Counted from the stretch's first letter, positions 33,569 through 42,417 are shown. The stretch: 64,000 nt of DNA from Salinigranum rubrum (GCF_002906575.1 NZ_CP026309.1:2232001-2296000); one strand, 5' to 3'. Numbers and translations: made by a program. The notes: generated from the sequence alone by a model not told the origin.

Positions 33569-34486
33569 TCACTGCCGGAGTCGCGCGACGGTGTCGTCGC
33601 CCTCCTCCGTGACCTCCACGAGACCGTCCGCAGCGAGGTCGTCGACCAGCCCACGGAGCCACTCGCGGGAGTTCGGTCCGTAATCGACCCTCACCCGCGG
33701 ACCGAGTTCGTCCAGCGAGAGGTCGTCGTACTCGCCGAGGACGCGGACCACGCGCCCTCGGAACTGCCGGCGCGACCCTTCGAAACTCGGCTGGGTCGGC
33801 ACGTCGGGCGCGGTGAAGTCGCCGGTTTCGTAGGCGTGACACCAGCGACGCCACGGACACCCCGCCTCGTCACAGCGCGGGGTCTTCCCGCAGGCGACGC
33901 CGCCGAGTTCCATGACGGCGTTGTTCCACACGCGGGACTCGCCGTCGGGCATCAGTCCCCGGGCCGCCCGCTCGAACTCGCTGTCGTCGTCCGAGACGTC
34001 GAACGCGCGGTAGAGCACCCGTTTGACGTTGGTGTCGACGACGGCGTCGCCGTTGTCGAACGCGAAGGAGGCGACGGCGTTCGCCGTGTACGGCCCGACG
34101 CCCATCAGTTCCTCCAGTTCCTCGGGACTGTCGGGAAAGTCGCCGCCGAACTCCTCGATCACCTGCCGTGCGGCCTCGTGGAGGTACTTCGCGCGGTTGT
34201 TGTAGCCGAGCGAGTGGTCCGACCAGAAGCGGACGACGTCGGCGCGGTCCGCTCCGGCGAGGTCCTCGACCGTCGGCCACTCGTCGAGAAAGTCCTCCCA
34301 CGCCGGAACGACTCTCCCCAACTGGGTCTGTTGGCTCATCACCTCCGAGACGAGGATGGCGTAGGGGTCGGTGGTCCGCCGCCAGGGGAAGTCGCGGTGG
34401 TCCGACTCGTACCACTCGACGAGCGCCGCTCGAACGGCCGCTACGTCCACGTCGTCGAGCGGGTCTCCCTCGGCGTCGTCGCTCAT
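33569..34486 (-). CDS. mutY: A/G-specific adenine glycosylase MutY (short archaeal form)
   Basis: 305 residues. It removes adenine opposite 8-oxoguanine. Markers: VSEVMSQQTQLGRV with the catalytic Glu, helix-hairpin-helix LMGVGPYTANAVASFAF, the catalytic Asp in VVDTNVKRVLYR, and a four-cysteine iron-sulfur loop ACGKTPRC...CPWRRWC. After the core a ~90-residue winged-helix-like tail (from SRRQFRGRVVRVLGEY) replaces the bacterial NUDIX-type 8-oxoG recognition domain, which is absent. The ATG at 34486 is the natural start. It precedes the antiporter in the same direction. Confidence 0.93.
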   Translation of the reverse strand: MSDDAEGDPLDDVDVAAVRAALVEWYESDHRDFPWRRTTDPYAILVSEVMSQQTQLGRVVPAWEDFLDEWPTVEDLAGADRADVVRFWSDHSLGYNNRAKYLHEAARQVIEEFGGDFPDSPEELEELMGVGPYTANAVASFAFDNGDAVVDTNVKRVLYRAFDVSDDDSEFERAARGLMPDGESRVWNNAVMELGGVACGKTPRCDEAGCPWRRWCHAYETGDFTAPDVPTQPSFEGSRRQFRGRVVRVLGEYDDLSLDELGPRVRVDYGPNSREWLRGLVDDLAADGLVEVTEEGDDTVARLRQ

Positions 34487-34570
34487 CGACGGAGGGAGGG
34501 TACTCGGGTGTAAAGGCGTGGTGGTTCTCGCTTCCGTTTCAGTCGCGTCGTCTCCCCCTCTTGCCCGCGG

Positions 34571-35188
34571 TCACCAGCACTCGACGACCAGTCCACCGCG
34601 GCGGAGCCCTCGTTCGGAGACGAGATACGAGGACTCGAACGGCCAGTGACCCGCCGGGAGCGGCGTCACCGTGGGCGTCTCGGGTGTGGACGACCCCGGA
34701 CCGGCGTCGCCGGTGATGTGCGTCGATGCCTGCCCGCTCACGACGACGGAGACGAGTCGTGGCTCCGCCTCGGACTCGACGGTCACCTGGCTCTCGGCGA
34801 CGTGAACCGAGAGACCGTTGAGTCGACCGATCTTTCGCGGGTTGTCCGCGAGGTGCCGGTTGTACTGGTAGGCCGTCTCGTACGCCTCCACGAACGTCCG
34901 GACGCTCGACGTGGCCAGGTCGTCCGGTGCCGCCGGGTACGCGCGAGGCGACGTCGCGGCGTCGGTCGGTCGTGGCACTTCGGCGGCGGTGCAGTCGTCA
35001 GAAATCGTCACCGTGGGGTCGTCGGCCGTTGCGGTCTGCCGGGCCGTCTCGACCGTCGTACAGTCGGTCTCTGCTGTTGACGGTCGCTCCGTGGCAGCCC
35101 CCTGGTCGCCACCGAGACAACTGGCGAGGCCGCTCGGACTCAGGGCGGCGAGCGAACGCACCACGTCACGGCGGGAGGGCTGTCGCAT
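34571..35188 (-). CDS. Putative Tat-exported lipoprotein of unknown function
   Basis: 205 residues from the ATG at 35188. The N-terminus has twin arginines (SRRDVVRSLAAL, residues 5-16) and a lipobox-like LASC with Cys24, typical of haloarchaeal Tat lipoproteins. A Thr/Ala-rich linker (~30-85) is followed by a small domain containing SSVRTFVEAYETAYQYNRHLADNP and strands QVTVESEAEPRLVSVVVSG and HWPFESSYLVSERGL. No catalytic motif seen. The GTG-type extension upstream to 35308 is rejected because it is not signal-like. Anchored outside the membrane by inference. Confidence 0.65.
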   Translation of the reverse strand: MRQPSRRDVVRSLAALSPSGLASCLGGDQGAATERPSTAETDCTTVETARQTATADDPTVTISDDCTAAEVPRPTDAATSPRAYPAAPDDLATSSVRTFVEAYETAYQYNRHLADNPRKIGRLNGLSVHVAESQVTVESEAEPRLVSVVVSGQASTHITGDAGPGSSTPETPTVTPLPAGHWPFESSYLVSERGLRRGGLVVECW

Positions 35189-35226
35189 ACGTTCGGGTCC
35201 CCGGGGCCATCGGCATAGGCCTTGGG

Positions 35227-36089
35227 TCAGTCGTTCTGCTTCCGCTCCTGTCGGGGATGTTCGGCGACGAAGACGCTCGTGTGGTCCGGGATGTCGTCGG
35301 TGATCCACGAGTTCGCGCCGATGCTCACGTGGTCCCCCACGTCGACGGGGCCGAGCACGTTCGTCCCGGCGCCGATGACCACGTGGGCGCCGATGTCGGG
35401 TGGCGCTTGTAGTCCTTCTTCAGCGTGTGCTCGTCGTCCTCCTGTTCCTCGAAGTGGAGCGCGCCCAGCGTCACGTTCTGGTAGATGCGCGCCCACTCGC
35501 CGACGGTGGCCGTCTCCCCGATGACGACGCCGGTCCCGTGGTCGATGAAGCAGTAGTCGCCGATGGTCGCCCCGGGGTGGACGTCGATGCCGGTCTCGGT
35601 CTTCGCGTACTCGGCGAGTTCCCGGGCGTACTCCGGCGCACCGGCCTCGTAGAGGGCGTGTGCGACCCGGTGGACCACGAGCGCCTGGACGCTCGGATAC
35701 GACCGGATGACCTCGATGTAGCTCTTCGCGGCCGGGTCGCCCCGGTAGGCGGCGTCGACGTCCCGCTTGAGCGTCTCGCGGATGTCGGGCAGGGCTTCGA
35801 GCATCCCGTCGACCAGCGGGGCCGGGTCGCCGTCGACGTAGGGGTCGATTCCCCGGTAGCAGAGTCGGCCGAACCGCTCGACGCTGTCGGCGAGCGCGTC
35901 GCCGTCTTCGACGAGCGACCCCGCGTTCCAGCACCGAGGGAAGAAGAGCCGTTCCAACACACCGATTTCGTCGCGCAGGTGGTCGCGGCGGGGGAACTCG
36001 AGGTCGGTGCGCGTGGGGAACGGTTCCTCGTCGGCGCGGAGCGACGCGCCCAGCGCGCGGTGGGCGTCTCCGGTGTACGTGTACCTCAT
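35227..36089 (-). pseudogene. cysE: Serine O-acetyltransferase (CysE), single frameshift
   Basis: The enzyme makes O-acetylserine, the first step of cysteine synthesis. An N-terminal helical region (MRYTYTGDAHRALG to ~160) contains RETLKRDVDAAYRGDPAAKSYIEVIRSYPSVQALVVHRVAHALYEAG. The left-handed beta helix has GIDVHPGATIGDYCFIDHGTGVVIGETATVG and later IGAHVVIGAGTNVLGPVDVGDHVSIGANSWI. The frame breaks after KKDYKRHP: the rest (from PDIGAHVVIG) is one frame over. The break is at GGG 35398-35400 on the plus strand (CCC in the gene); one extra base gives 287 residues. Without it the last coils and acetyl-CoA site are lost. Sequencing error is as likely as inactivation. Confidence 0.88.
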
Positions 36090-36149
36090 ACGCGGTGTTG
36101 ACGACGCCAAACGAAAAGTCGTATCCCTCCGCCCGGCGTTTTGCCCGCA

Positions 36150-36470
36150 ATGTCACTCGACGACCTCGACGACGACGTGAAGGCGGTCTACAGCGGACTG
36201 AACGACGAACACGCCGTCGGCCTCGACCGCGAGACGAAGAACGAACTGGCGATGCTCACGGCCGTCTTCGACGCCGACGTGGACGAGTTGGTTCGGCGGG
36301 GGATTCACGCGCTCTTTCGGTCCACCGTCGACACGGGCGACCTCGACTTCCACCTCCGACAGGGGTACGACGTCACCTACGACGAGTACCTCGCGGGGAT
36401 GACCTACGACGAGATGACCGGCGCCGACCAGTACCCCCAGCGCGACGACGAGCGCCGCTATCAGATGTGA
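36150..36470 (+). CDS. Small conserved haloarchaeal protein
   Basis: 106 residues from the ATG at 36150 (a TTG three codons earlier is in frame but unlikely). It is acidic and mainly helical: KAVYSGLNDEHAVGLDRETKNELAMLTAVFDADVDELVRRGIHALF, which reads like a two-helix, possibly DNA- or protein-binding segment, then VTYDEYLAGMTYDEMTGADQYPQ. No known family recognised with confidence. It diverges from cysE across 60 bp. Existence is well supported by acidity and position; function unknown. Confidence 0.68.
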   Translation: MSLDDLDDDVKAVYSGLNDEHAVGLDRETKNELAMLTAVFDADVDELVRRGIHALFRSTVDTGDLDFHLRQGYDVTYDEYLAGMTYDEMTGADQYPQRDDERRYQM

Positions 36471-36857
36471 CGGCCCTCTTCGGCTGAGTACGGGACGTGG
36501 ATGGAGCGATTGGACGCGATTCGTGTCGTCCGTGAGCGTCCCCGCAACTGTGTATCTTCACGAACGGAGTGAGTGAAGGCTTGAAGCGACGAAGTCGCGT
36601 CAGTGGACGAGGAGCACAGCCGCGAACGGAGTGGGCGGCGAGCACCGCAGTCGGGTGGGGAGGCTGTGGTCTCACCGTGTCCGTGTCCCGCGCAGTCGCT
36701 GTCTGCGCGCATACTCTCTCGATTCTCTCCTCGCCCTCGGCTGACGCTGAGACGCACAGCGGCGACACGAATCGGTTCCGCTCACCACCACCGCGGACTC
36801 GACGACGAAGACGTCGTGCGGTTCCCGGAGTACCGCGACCCGCTACTCACACCGACA
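36471..36857. other. Non-coding region with stem-loops and a dispersed motif
   Basis: 387 bp between two convergent genes, with no supported ORF. Two stem-loops occur close together: CTTCAC (36556-36561) pairs with GTGAAG (36573-36578) around GAACGGAGTGA, and GCGAC (36586-36590) pairs with GTCGC (36594-36598) around GAA. The loop motif GAACGGAGTG recurs at 36623-36632 and also downstream of the tRNA at 19812. CACAGCC (36614) and GGCTGTG (36664) could form a longer-range stem. It may be a bidirectional terminator or the relic of a repeated element; a small RNA is possible. Confidence 0.5.
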
Positions 36858-37304
36858 TCACCGCCACTCGACGCGGACGAGTTCCTCCGCCGAGACGTCG
36901 CGCGGACGCAGCAGGACCCTTCCATCCCGGCGCTCCACCGAGAGCGCCTCGATGGAGACGACCAGGCGTCCACCATCGAGCGTCGCCCGCAGGACGACTC
37001 CCGTCGCCGTCGCCGCGACGTAGGGCGGGGCGGCGACCGGCGGTGCCCTGAGCGTCTTCCCCAGTTCCGCGACGCAACCTGCCAGCACCCGAGGGAGTCG
37101 CTCCCAGACGCCCAGTTCGCGCAGTCCAGCCTCGGTTCCCCGTCGGACCGCGCTCGTGTCGCTGTGGCCGTCGGCCGTTCCCGCTTCGGCCGCCGTCTCC
37201 GCGCACGCGCGAACCGTCTCGACGATGGCTTCGTGGTCGGTGAGGAGGTACTCCCGCAGGGCGGCCGTGTCGACGGCGGTCACAGCGCCGCGTAGTCGGC
37301 CCAT
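36858..37304 (-). CDS. Conserved haloarchaeal protein, helix plus beta domain
   Basis: 148 residues. A helical first half (DTAALREYLLTDHEAIVETVRACAETAAEAG) precedes a long helix (RRGTEAGLRELGVWERLPRVLAGCVAELGKTL) and then strands YVAATATGVVLRATLDGGRLVVSIEALSVE. No catalytic motif; it resembles small DUF-type haloarchaeal proteins. Note on start: a TATA-like TTATTTTA lies at 37306-37313, right against the ATG at 37304. If it is used, transcription would begin near 37283, exactly at an in-frame GTG, suggesting a leaderless start seven codons downstream. Confidence 0.68.
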   Translation of the reverse strand: MGRLRGAVTAVDTAALREYLLTDHEAIVETVRACAETAAEAGTADGHSDTSAVRRGTEAGLRELGVWERLPRVLAGCVAELGKTLRAPPVAAPPYVAATATGVVLRATLDGGRLVVSIEALSVERRDGRVLLRPRDVSAEELVRVEWR

Positions 37305-37334
37305 CGTAAAATAACGTACCGTCGGGTCGTCCGA

Positions 37335-37898
37335 CTACTCGTCCGCGTCCGCGGCAGGTGCGCTTTCGACGCCGACGACGTGTTCGGTCACCACGATGAG
37401 GTCCTCGTCGGGGGGAATGGCGACGACTCGGAGGACGTCGCCCGTCGCGAAGCCCCGGACGTCGGTCTGGGCGCTTCGACCCGGCTGGAACCCCTGGCTC
37501 TCCGCGAGCCAGTGTTCCCCGACGGCCGTGTGTCGACTGCGGGGCGCCGAGAGGAACTGGTCGACCCCGCGCTCGTCGTACCCCAGTCCGATCCGGCGGG
37601 CGACGACGTACCAGCCGTCACCGTCGTCGTCGAGGGTCCGGGCGAACTCGGGGTCGGTGGCGTCGTCGACACGGTGTTCGAGTCGGACGGCGACGAGCGG
37701 ACGCATCGGGGCGAATCGCACCCGCACGAGTCGCTCGGACTCGTCGTCGGCGTCGGCGTCGTGGTGTCGTTCGTCGATGCGGAGGTCGGCGACGTACCGC
37801 TCGCCGACGCCCGTCCGTTCGCTCTGTAGTTGCCCCGCCACGGTGAGCGAGCACAGGGAGACCCCGGCGCTCGTGAGGAGGGTTCGTCGGGTCCACAT
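37335..37898 (-). CDS. Putative exported protein with Tat-like signal
   Basis: 187 residues. The N-terminus MWTRRTLLTSAGVSLCSLTVAG has twin arginines and a short hydrophobic core, like haloarchaeal Tat signals. The mature part is acidic with strands ERLVRVRFAPMRPLVAVRLEHRV and DGDGWYVVARRIGLGY and a final segment DVLRVVAIPPDEDLIVVTEHVVGVE. No metal or catalytic motif seen. It lies 30 bp upstream of the previous gene on the same strand, so the two may share a transcript. Function unknown. Confidence 0.65.
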   Translation of the reverse strand: MWTRRTLLTSAGVSLCSLTVAGQLQSERTGVGERYVADLRIDERHHDADADDESERLVRVRFAPMRPLVAVRLEHRVDDATDPEFARTLDDDGDGWYVVARRIGLGYDERGVDQFLSAPRSRHTAVGEHWLAESQGFQPGRSAQTDVRGFATGDVLRVVAIPPDEDLIVVTEHVVGVESAPAADADE

Positions 37899-38073
37899 AT
37901 CCGGGCGACGGCGACCGGAGAATATGACCTTTTGTCCCCGACTATCACGTCTGAACTCGGTGTGCGAGCGGACCGCCGCCGGTACTTGACGGTTACCCCC
38001 CGACTCTCAGTGCTGAGTCGGAGGGGGGGACTCAACCCGTCGACTTTTCACCTCACGGCTCCCCACGCACGGT

Positions 38074-38343
38074 ATGAACACCGACGAAGTCGAGCGGCTC
38101 ATCGAATCGGGTATCGAGGACGCCGAGGCCACCGTGACGACGCCCCGGAACCCGGACCAGGAGTTCGAAGACGCACACTTCGCGGCGGTCGTCGTCTCGC
38201 CCGCGTTCGCGGGAAAGTCGCTCGTCCAGCAGCACCAGCTGGTGTACGACGCCCTCGACGGGCACATGACGACCGACATCCACGCCCTGGAGATGAAGAC
38301 CTACACGCCCGAGGAGTACGAGGAGTACGCCGGCGGGGAGTAG
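38074..38343 (+). CDS. bolA: BolA family protein
   Basis: 89 residues of BolA fold: NTDEVERLIESGIEDAEATVTTP at the start, the FEDAHFAAVVVSPAFAGKSLVQQHQLVYDAL core with the conserved histidines, and a final TDIHALEMKTYTPEEYEEY. BolA proteins partner with glutaredoxins or Fe-S assembly factors in iron and thiol metabolism. A TATA-like CTTTTCA lies about 27-30 bp before the ATG, so the mRNA should be leaderless. Length normal. It stands alone between divergent and same-strand neighbours. Confidence 0.88.
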   Translation: MNTDEVERLIESGIEDAEATVTTPRNPDQEFEDAHFAAVVVSPAFAGKSLVQQHQLVYDALDGHMTTDIHALEMKTYTPEEYEEYAGGE

Positions 38344-38518
38344 CGGAACCGACTCTCGGCGGGCCTCCCCGCACTCTTTCCGGCGTCTCGTCCGCGGAGG
38401 ACCGGTCGCGTCGCTCACGCGCCTGTCGGATGACGACACGGTTTTCCGCCGGCACGGAGAAGCGGCGACCTGACGTGTCCCGCTCCAGCGACCGACCCCG
38501 ACCCCTCGGGCAGAACTG

Positions 38519-39199
38519 ATGCTCGCCGACTCGTTCCGGTACCCGCTTCGGGACGGGGACGCCCGTGACGCCACGGCGACCTGCACGGGTCTCGTTTTGG
38601 TCGCCCTGCTGTTGCTCCGCGCGGCGCGCGCGCTGTGGCCCGACCTGCTCGCCCTCTTCCCGATCGTGTTCGCCCTCGTCCCGACCGTGCTGTTCGCCGG
38701 CTACCTCGGCCGGGTCGTCGACACCGGGGGACGGCCGTCGTCGACGCCCTTCTCGTGGTCGATGCGGAGCGTCCGCCTCGGCGTTCGGGTCGTCGTCGTC
38801 GCCGCCGTCTACCTCTTCCCCGCCGCGCTGGCGCTCGCGCTCACCGCGTTCGTCGTTCTCGGCGGTGGCGGGATGTTGCTGACGCTCGCGCCCACCCTCG
38901 CGCTCCTCGTGACCGTCGCGGCCTGCTACCTCCTCCCCGCTGCGGTGGCCGCCGCCGGGAGGAACGGCCTCCGGTCGGGCTTCAGACGCGCGTCGCTCGG
39001 CGGTCTCGCCAGCGGGTCGTACTTCTTCGCGTGGACCGTCGGGACGTCGCTCGTCGTCAGCACGTGGAGCCTCCTCACGGCCGTCCGACTAGCGACGCCC
39101 GCCGCCGTGGCCCTCTCCGTCGTCTTCGCGTACGTGCACGTGGTCGCCGCGCGACTGGTCGGCGAAGGGCTCGACCGGAGCCGGTGGGAGCCGGCGTAG
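38519..39199 (+). CDS. DUF4013-like membrane protein
   Basis: 226 residues with about five to six hydrophobic segments. MLADSFRYPLRDGDA at the start and the PSSTPFSWSMRSVRLGVRVVVV region, together with PAAVAAAGRNGLRSGFR before a late pair of helices, follow the DUF4013 pattern common in haloarchaea. Its function is unknown; no transporter motif was found. The ATG at 38519 coincides with the conserved start. 175 bp of apparently empty DNA separates it from bolA; it converges with the ABC ATPase gene. Confidence 0.75.
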   Translation: MLADSFRYPLRDGDARDATATCTGLVLVALLLLRAARALWPDLLALFPIVFALVPTVLFAGYLGRVVDTGGRPSSTPFSWSMRSVRLGVRVVVVAAVYLFPAALALALTAFVVLGGGGMLLTLAPTLALLVTVAACYLLPAAVAAAGRNGLRSGFRRASLGGLASGSYFFAWTVGTSLVVSTWSLLTAVRLATPAAVALSVVFAYVHVVAARLVGEGLDRSRWEPA

Positions 39200-39230
39200 C
39201 CGGGAAACGCGAGAGGAAGGGGAAAAACGG

Positions 39231-40379
39231 TCAGTTCGACGGCGCGTCGGCGAGCGCGTCCTCGTCGACGATGGTCCGGTTGTGGAGCGCTCCTCCGGAA
39301 CGCCGGTCGAAGACGTGGATGGCCTCTTCGGGGAAGCGCACCACGACGCTCTGGCCGCGGCTGAACTGTCGCATGCTGCTCGTCGTCGCGACGACCGCAT
39401 CGTCCGGGTCTCGGTCCCCGAACGTCAGATACACGGTGTTCTCGTCGCCCATCGGCTCGACGACGTCGACCTCGGTCTCGAAGTCGTGGGGGCCCGACGG
39501 CTCTCCGACGAGTTCGATGGCCTCCGGACGGATACCGAAGACGAGGTCGGTCTCTCCTCCCAGGTCTGCCGCGGTCTCCTCGGAGATGGGGTACTCGAAG
39601 GAGTCGGCGACGAGTTTCTCGCCGTCGAAGTCGGCGTCGAAGAAGTTCATCGACGGCTCGCCGAGGAAGCCCGCCACGAAGACGTTGGCGGGTTCGTGAT
39701 AGCATTCGAGCGGGGTCGCCACCTGCTGGAGTTCGCCCCCGTCGAGAATAGCGATGCGGTCGCCCATCGTCATCGCCTCCGTCTGGTCGTGCGTCACGTA
39801 CATCGTGGTGACGCCGAGGTCCTCCTGCAGACGCTGGAGTTCGGTCCGCATCTGTGCGCGGAGTTTGGCGTCGAGGTTCGACAGCGGTTCGTCCATCAAG
39901 AACACCTCGGGGTCCCGAACGATTGCGCGACCGAGGGCGACGCGCTGTTGTTGTCCGCCGGAGAGGTCACGGGGTTTCCGGTCGAGGAGCGGCGACATGT
40001 CTAGCAGGTCGGCCGTCTCCTCGACGCGGTCTTTGATCTCGGCGTCCGAGAGATCCGTGCTCTCTTCGAGGCCGAACGACATGTTCTGCCGGACGCTCAT
40101 GTGCGGGTAGAGCGCGTACGACTGGAACACCATCGCGATGTCGCGGTCCTGCGGTTTGACGTCGTTGATGACCCTCCCGTCGAGGCTGATGGTGCCGCTC
40201 GAAACGGTTTCGAGGCCGGCGACCATCCGGAGCGTCGTCGACTTCCCACAGCCGGAGGGGCCGACGACGACGAGGAACTCGCCGTCCTCGATGGATACCG
40301 TCACGTCGTCGACCGCGACGACCTCCGAATCTCCGTCCTGATACACCTTCGTGAGCGAATCGAGTTCGAGTGCTGCCAT
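39231..40379 (-). CDS. Sugar ABC transporter ATP-binding protein (MalK/UgpC type)
   Basis: 382 residues. The ATPase domain (1-~235) has Walker A GPSGCGKST (40-48), Q-loop FQSYALYPHMSV, signature LSGGQQQRVALGRA, Walker B VFLMDEPLSNLDA and switch THDQTEAMTMGD. The C-terminal ~140 residues form the MOI/TOBE regulatory domain (GIRPEAIEL, VVEPMGDENTVYLTFG) of carbohydrate importers. It energises the permease pair encoded just upstream (77 bp). It is the last gene of the four-gene importer operon running from 43818. Subfamily well supported; sugar unknown. Confidence 0.9.
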   Translation of the reverse strand: MAALELDSLTKVYQDGDSEVVAVDDVTVSIEDGEFLVVVGPSGCGKSTTLRMVAGLETVSSGTISLDGRVINDVKPQDRDIAMVFQSYALYPHMSVRQNMSFGLEESTDLSDAEIKDRVEETADLLDMSPLLDRKPRDLSGGQQQRVALGRAIVRDPEVFLMDEPLSNLDAKLRAQMRTELQRLQEDLGVTTMYVTHDQTEAMTMGDRIAILDGGELQQVATPLECYHEPANVFVAGFLGEPSMNFFDADFDGEKLVADSFEYPISEETAADLGGETDLVFGIRPEAIELVGEPSGPHDFETEVDVVEPMGDENTVYLTFGDRDPDDAVVATTSSMRQFSRGQSVVVRFPEEAIHVFDRRSGGALHNRTIVDEDALADAPSN

Positions 40380-40456
40380 TGGTTATTGCCTCCTGTTGTC
40401 TGTCGACGCTACTGGAGTTATCGGCGCGCCGGACGCGCGGATGCGAGCGCGAGACG

Positions 40457-41359
40457 TCACGTCGCCACCCCTTCGGCGAACTCCTCGCCGAACATGATGT
40501 ACACCGCGAGGGTCGGGAGCGCCGCGAAGAACGCCCCGGCCATCCGGAGCCCGAAGTCCTGCCCTTCGAGCGACTGGCCCAGGCCGGCCAGAATCAACAC
40601 GACCGGCGCGGCGGCGCTCGACTCCGTGGCGACGAGGATGAGCGTGAAGAGCAGGTCGTTCCAGATCTGGGTGAACTGGTAGATGAGGACGACCGCGAAC
40701 ATCGGCGTCGACAGCGGGAAGACGATGCGCCGGTACACTCTTCGAAGAGTTGCCCCGTCGAGTCGCGCGGACTCGACCATCTCCGTGCTGATGTTCTTGT
40801 AGTACGAGCGGAACAGGATGGTGCAGATGGGGATGCCGTACGCGACGTGGGTGACGATGAGTTCGAGGATGCCGACGTAGTCGTTGTTGATGCCCGCGGC
40901 CCAGAGGAACGACAGCCACTCCTCCAGCGGAGCGATCTGCGCCCAGAACTGACTCAGCGGGACCAACACGGCCTGGTACGGAATGAAGATGCCGGCGACG
41001 AACAGCGCCAGGAGCGGCGCTTTGTACCGCATCCGCCAGTTCGTGATGGTGAGCCCGTAGGCGGTGATGCTCCCGAAGAAGGCCGAGAGGATCGTCGCGG
41101 GCACCGCGTAGAGGAGGCTGTTGCCCATCCCTCGCAGGAGGGCGTCGACCGCAGCCTGCCACTTCTCCGTCGTGAGACCGCTCCCCCCTGGAGGGGCGAA
41201 CGGTGCCGTCTCGACGACGGCGGTGTTCGTCTTGAACGAGGTGACGAGCCCCGATTCGATGGGCGTCAGGTAGAAGGCCGCCATCCCGACGAGGACGGCG
41301 TACAGGCCGACCCGGTAGGGGTCGACGTTCCCGATTCCGCCACCGGTTTCGGTGCTCAT
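40457..41359 (-). CDS. Carbohydrate ABC transporter permease (MalG type)
   Basis: 300 residues with six predicted helices. The EAA loop, which docks to the ATPase, reads MVESARLDGATLRRVYRRIVFPLSTPMFAVV. The start overlaps the stop of the preceding permease by four bases, giving translational coupling. It forms the second half of the membrane channel. The N-terminus is preceded by MSTETGGGIGNVDPYRVGLYAVLVGMAAFYLTP. Family clear; substrate inferred only as a sugar from the operon type. Confidence 0.9.
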   Translation of the reverse strand: MSTETGGGIGNVDPYRVGLYAVLVGMAAFYLTPIESGLVTSFKTNTAVVETAPFAPPGGSGLTTEKWQAAVDALLRGMGNSLLYAVPATILSAFFGSITAYGLTITNWRMRYKAPLLALFVAGIFIPYQAVLVPLSQFWAQIAPLEEWLSFLWAAGINNDYVGILELIVTHVAYGIPICTILFRSYYKNISTEMVESARLDGATLRRVYRRIVFPLSTPMFAVVLIYQFTQIWNDLLFTLILVATESSAAAPVVLILAGLGQSLEGQDFGLRMAGAFFAALPTLAVYIMFGEEFAEGVAT

Positions 41360-42417
41360 AGGTTCCCCCTCCGGAACTGGTAGGCGAGGTACGGGCCGAT
41401 GACCGACAGCGCCATGGCGAAGAGGATGATGGCCAGCGCCGCTCCGTACGCCCAGTTCTGGTTCGAGTACGCCTCACGGACCATCTTCGTCGCCAGGATG
41501 TCCGCGCCGTTCGGCGGGCGGTAGTTGGCGTTCAGCGAGTAGAGGAAGTCGAACGCTTTCAAAGCAAACACCATCAGCACGACGGCCGCGCCGATAGTCG
41601 CGCTCTTCAGTTGGGGAACGATGACTCGCCAGTACATCTTCAGGGTGGAGGCGCCGTCGACCTTCGCGGCCTCGTAGTGTTCGGTGGGAATCGCTCGGAG
41701 TCCGGCGAGGTAGACGACCATCGCGTAGCCCGAGAACTGCCACATCAGCGCGAAGATGACCGCCCACAGGACGATCTGCTGGTTGCCGATCCAGTCGATG
41801 GGCCCGACCCCGAAGGTGCCGAGGAGGATGTTGACGACACCGTTGTTGTAGTTGTACATCCACAGCCAGAACTGCGCGGTGACGACGAACGAGAGGCTCA
41901 TCGGCAGGAGGTAGATCGTTCGGAACGTGTTCTCGAACCGGATTCCCCTGTCGATGAGGATAGCCAGCGCGAGGCCCAGAGCGAGCGTCGCGAGCGTGAA
42001 CGCGAGAAGCAGGATGACCGTGTTCACCGCGGCGGTGACCGCACCGGAGTCGGTCGCCGCCCGGACGTACATCTCGAAGTCGAGGTTGCCGTAGTTCGGC
42101 GCCTGTGCGAACCCCTCGTAGTCCGTGAGGGAGATGAGGAGGTTCCAGAAGATGGCGCCGTAGACGAACAACCCGACGAGGAGGAACGCCGGGAGCCAGA
42201 ACGGGAGCGACTCGACGAAGTCCTGGCCGAGTCGGTCGTCGACCGCGCCGGTGAGTCGGTCGACTGTACCGCCCCGCGTCGACGAGTCGGACACGACCCC
42301 GCCGTCCGTTCGCGCTGCTCCCGACGAGGTCTCGCTCGTCGCGCTCCAAGCCTCGTCGTCGCTCTCCGACCGTTCACCCGGGAGTATCCGTCGAAGCCTG
42401 CGAAAAATTCGGGACAT
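41356..42417 (-). CDS. Sugar ABC transporter permease (MalF type)
   Basis: 353 residues: a ~60-residue charged cytoplasmic start, then six or seven helices beginning FWLPAFLLVGLFVYGAIFWNLLISLTDYEGF. The EAA loop is HYEAAKVDGASTLKMYWRVIVPQLKSATIGA. It pairs with the MalG-type permease whose start overlaps its stop. It begins 21 bp after the stop of the binding protein. Operon order (binding protein, MalF, MalG, MalK) is the standard one for carbohydrate importers. Confidence 0.9.
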   Translation of the reverse strand: MSRIFRRLRRILPGERSESDDEAWSATSETSSGAARTDGGVVSDSSTRGGTVDRLTGAVDDRLGQDFVESLPFWLPAFLLVGLFVYGAIFWNLLISLTDYEGFAQAPNYGNLDFEMYVRAATDSGAVTAAVNTVILLLAFTLATLALGLALAILIDRGIRFENTFRTIYLLPMSLSFVVTAQFWLWMYNYNNGVVNILLGTFGVGPIDWIGNQQIVLWAVIFALMWQFSGYAMVVYLAGLRAIPTEHYEAAKVDGASTLKMYWRVIVPQLKSATIGAAVVLMVFALKAFDFLYSLNANYRPPNGADILATKMVREAYSNQNWAYGAALAIILFAMALSVIGPYLAYQFRRGNL

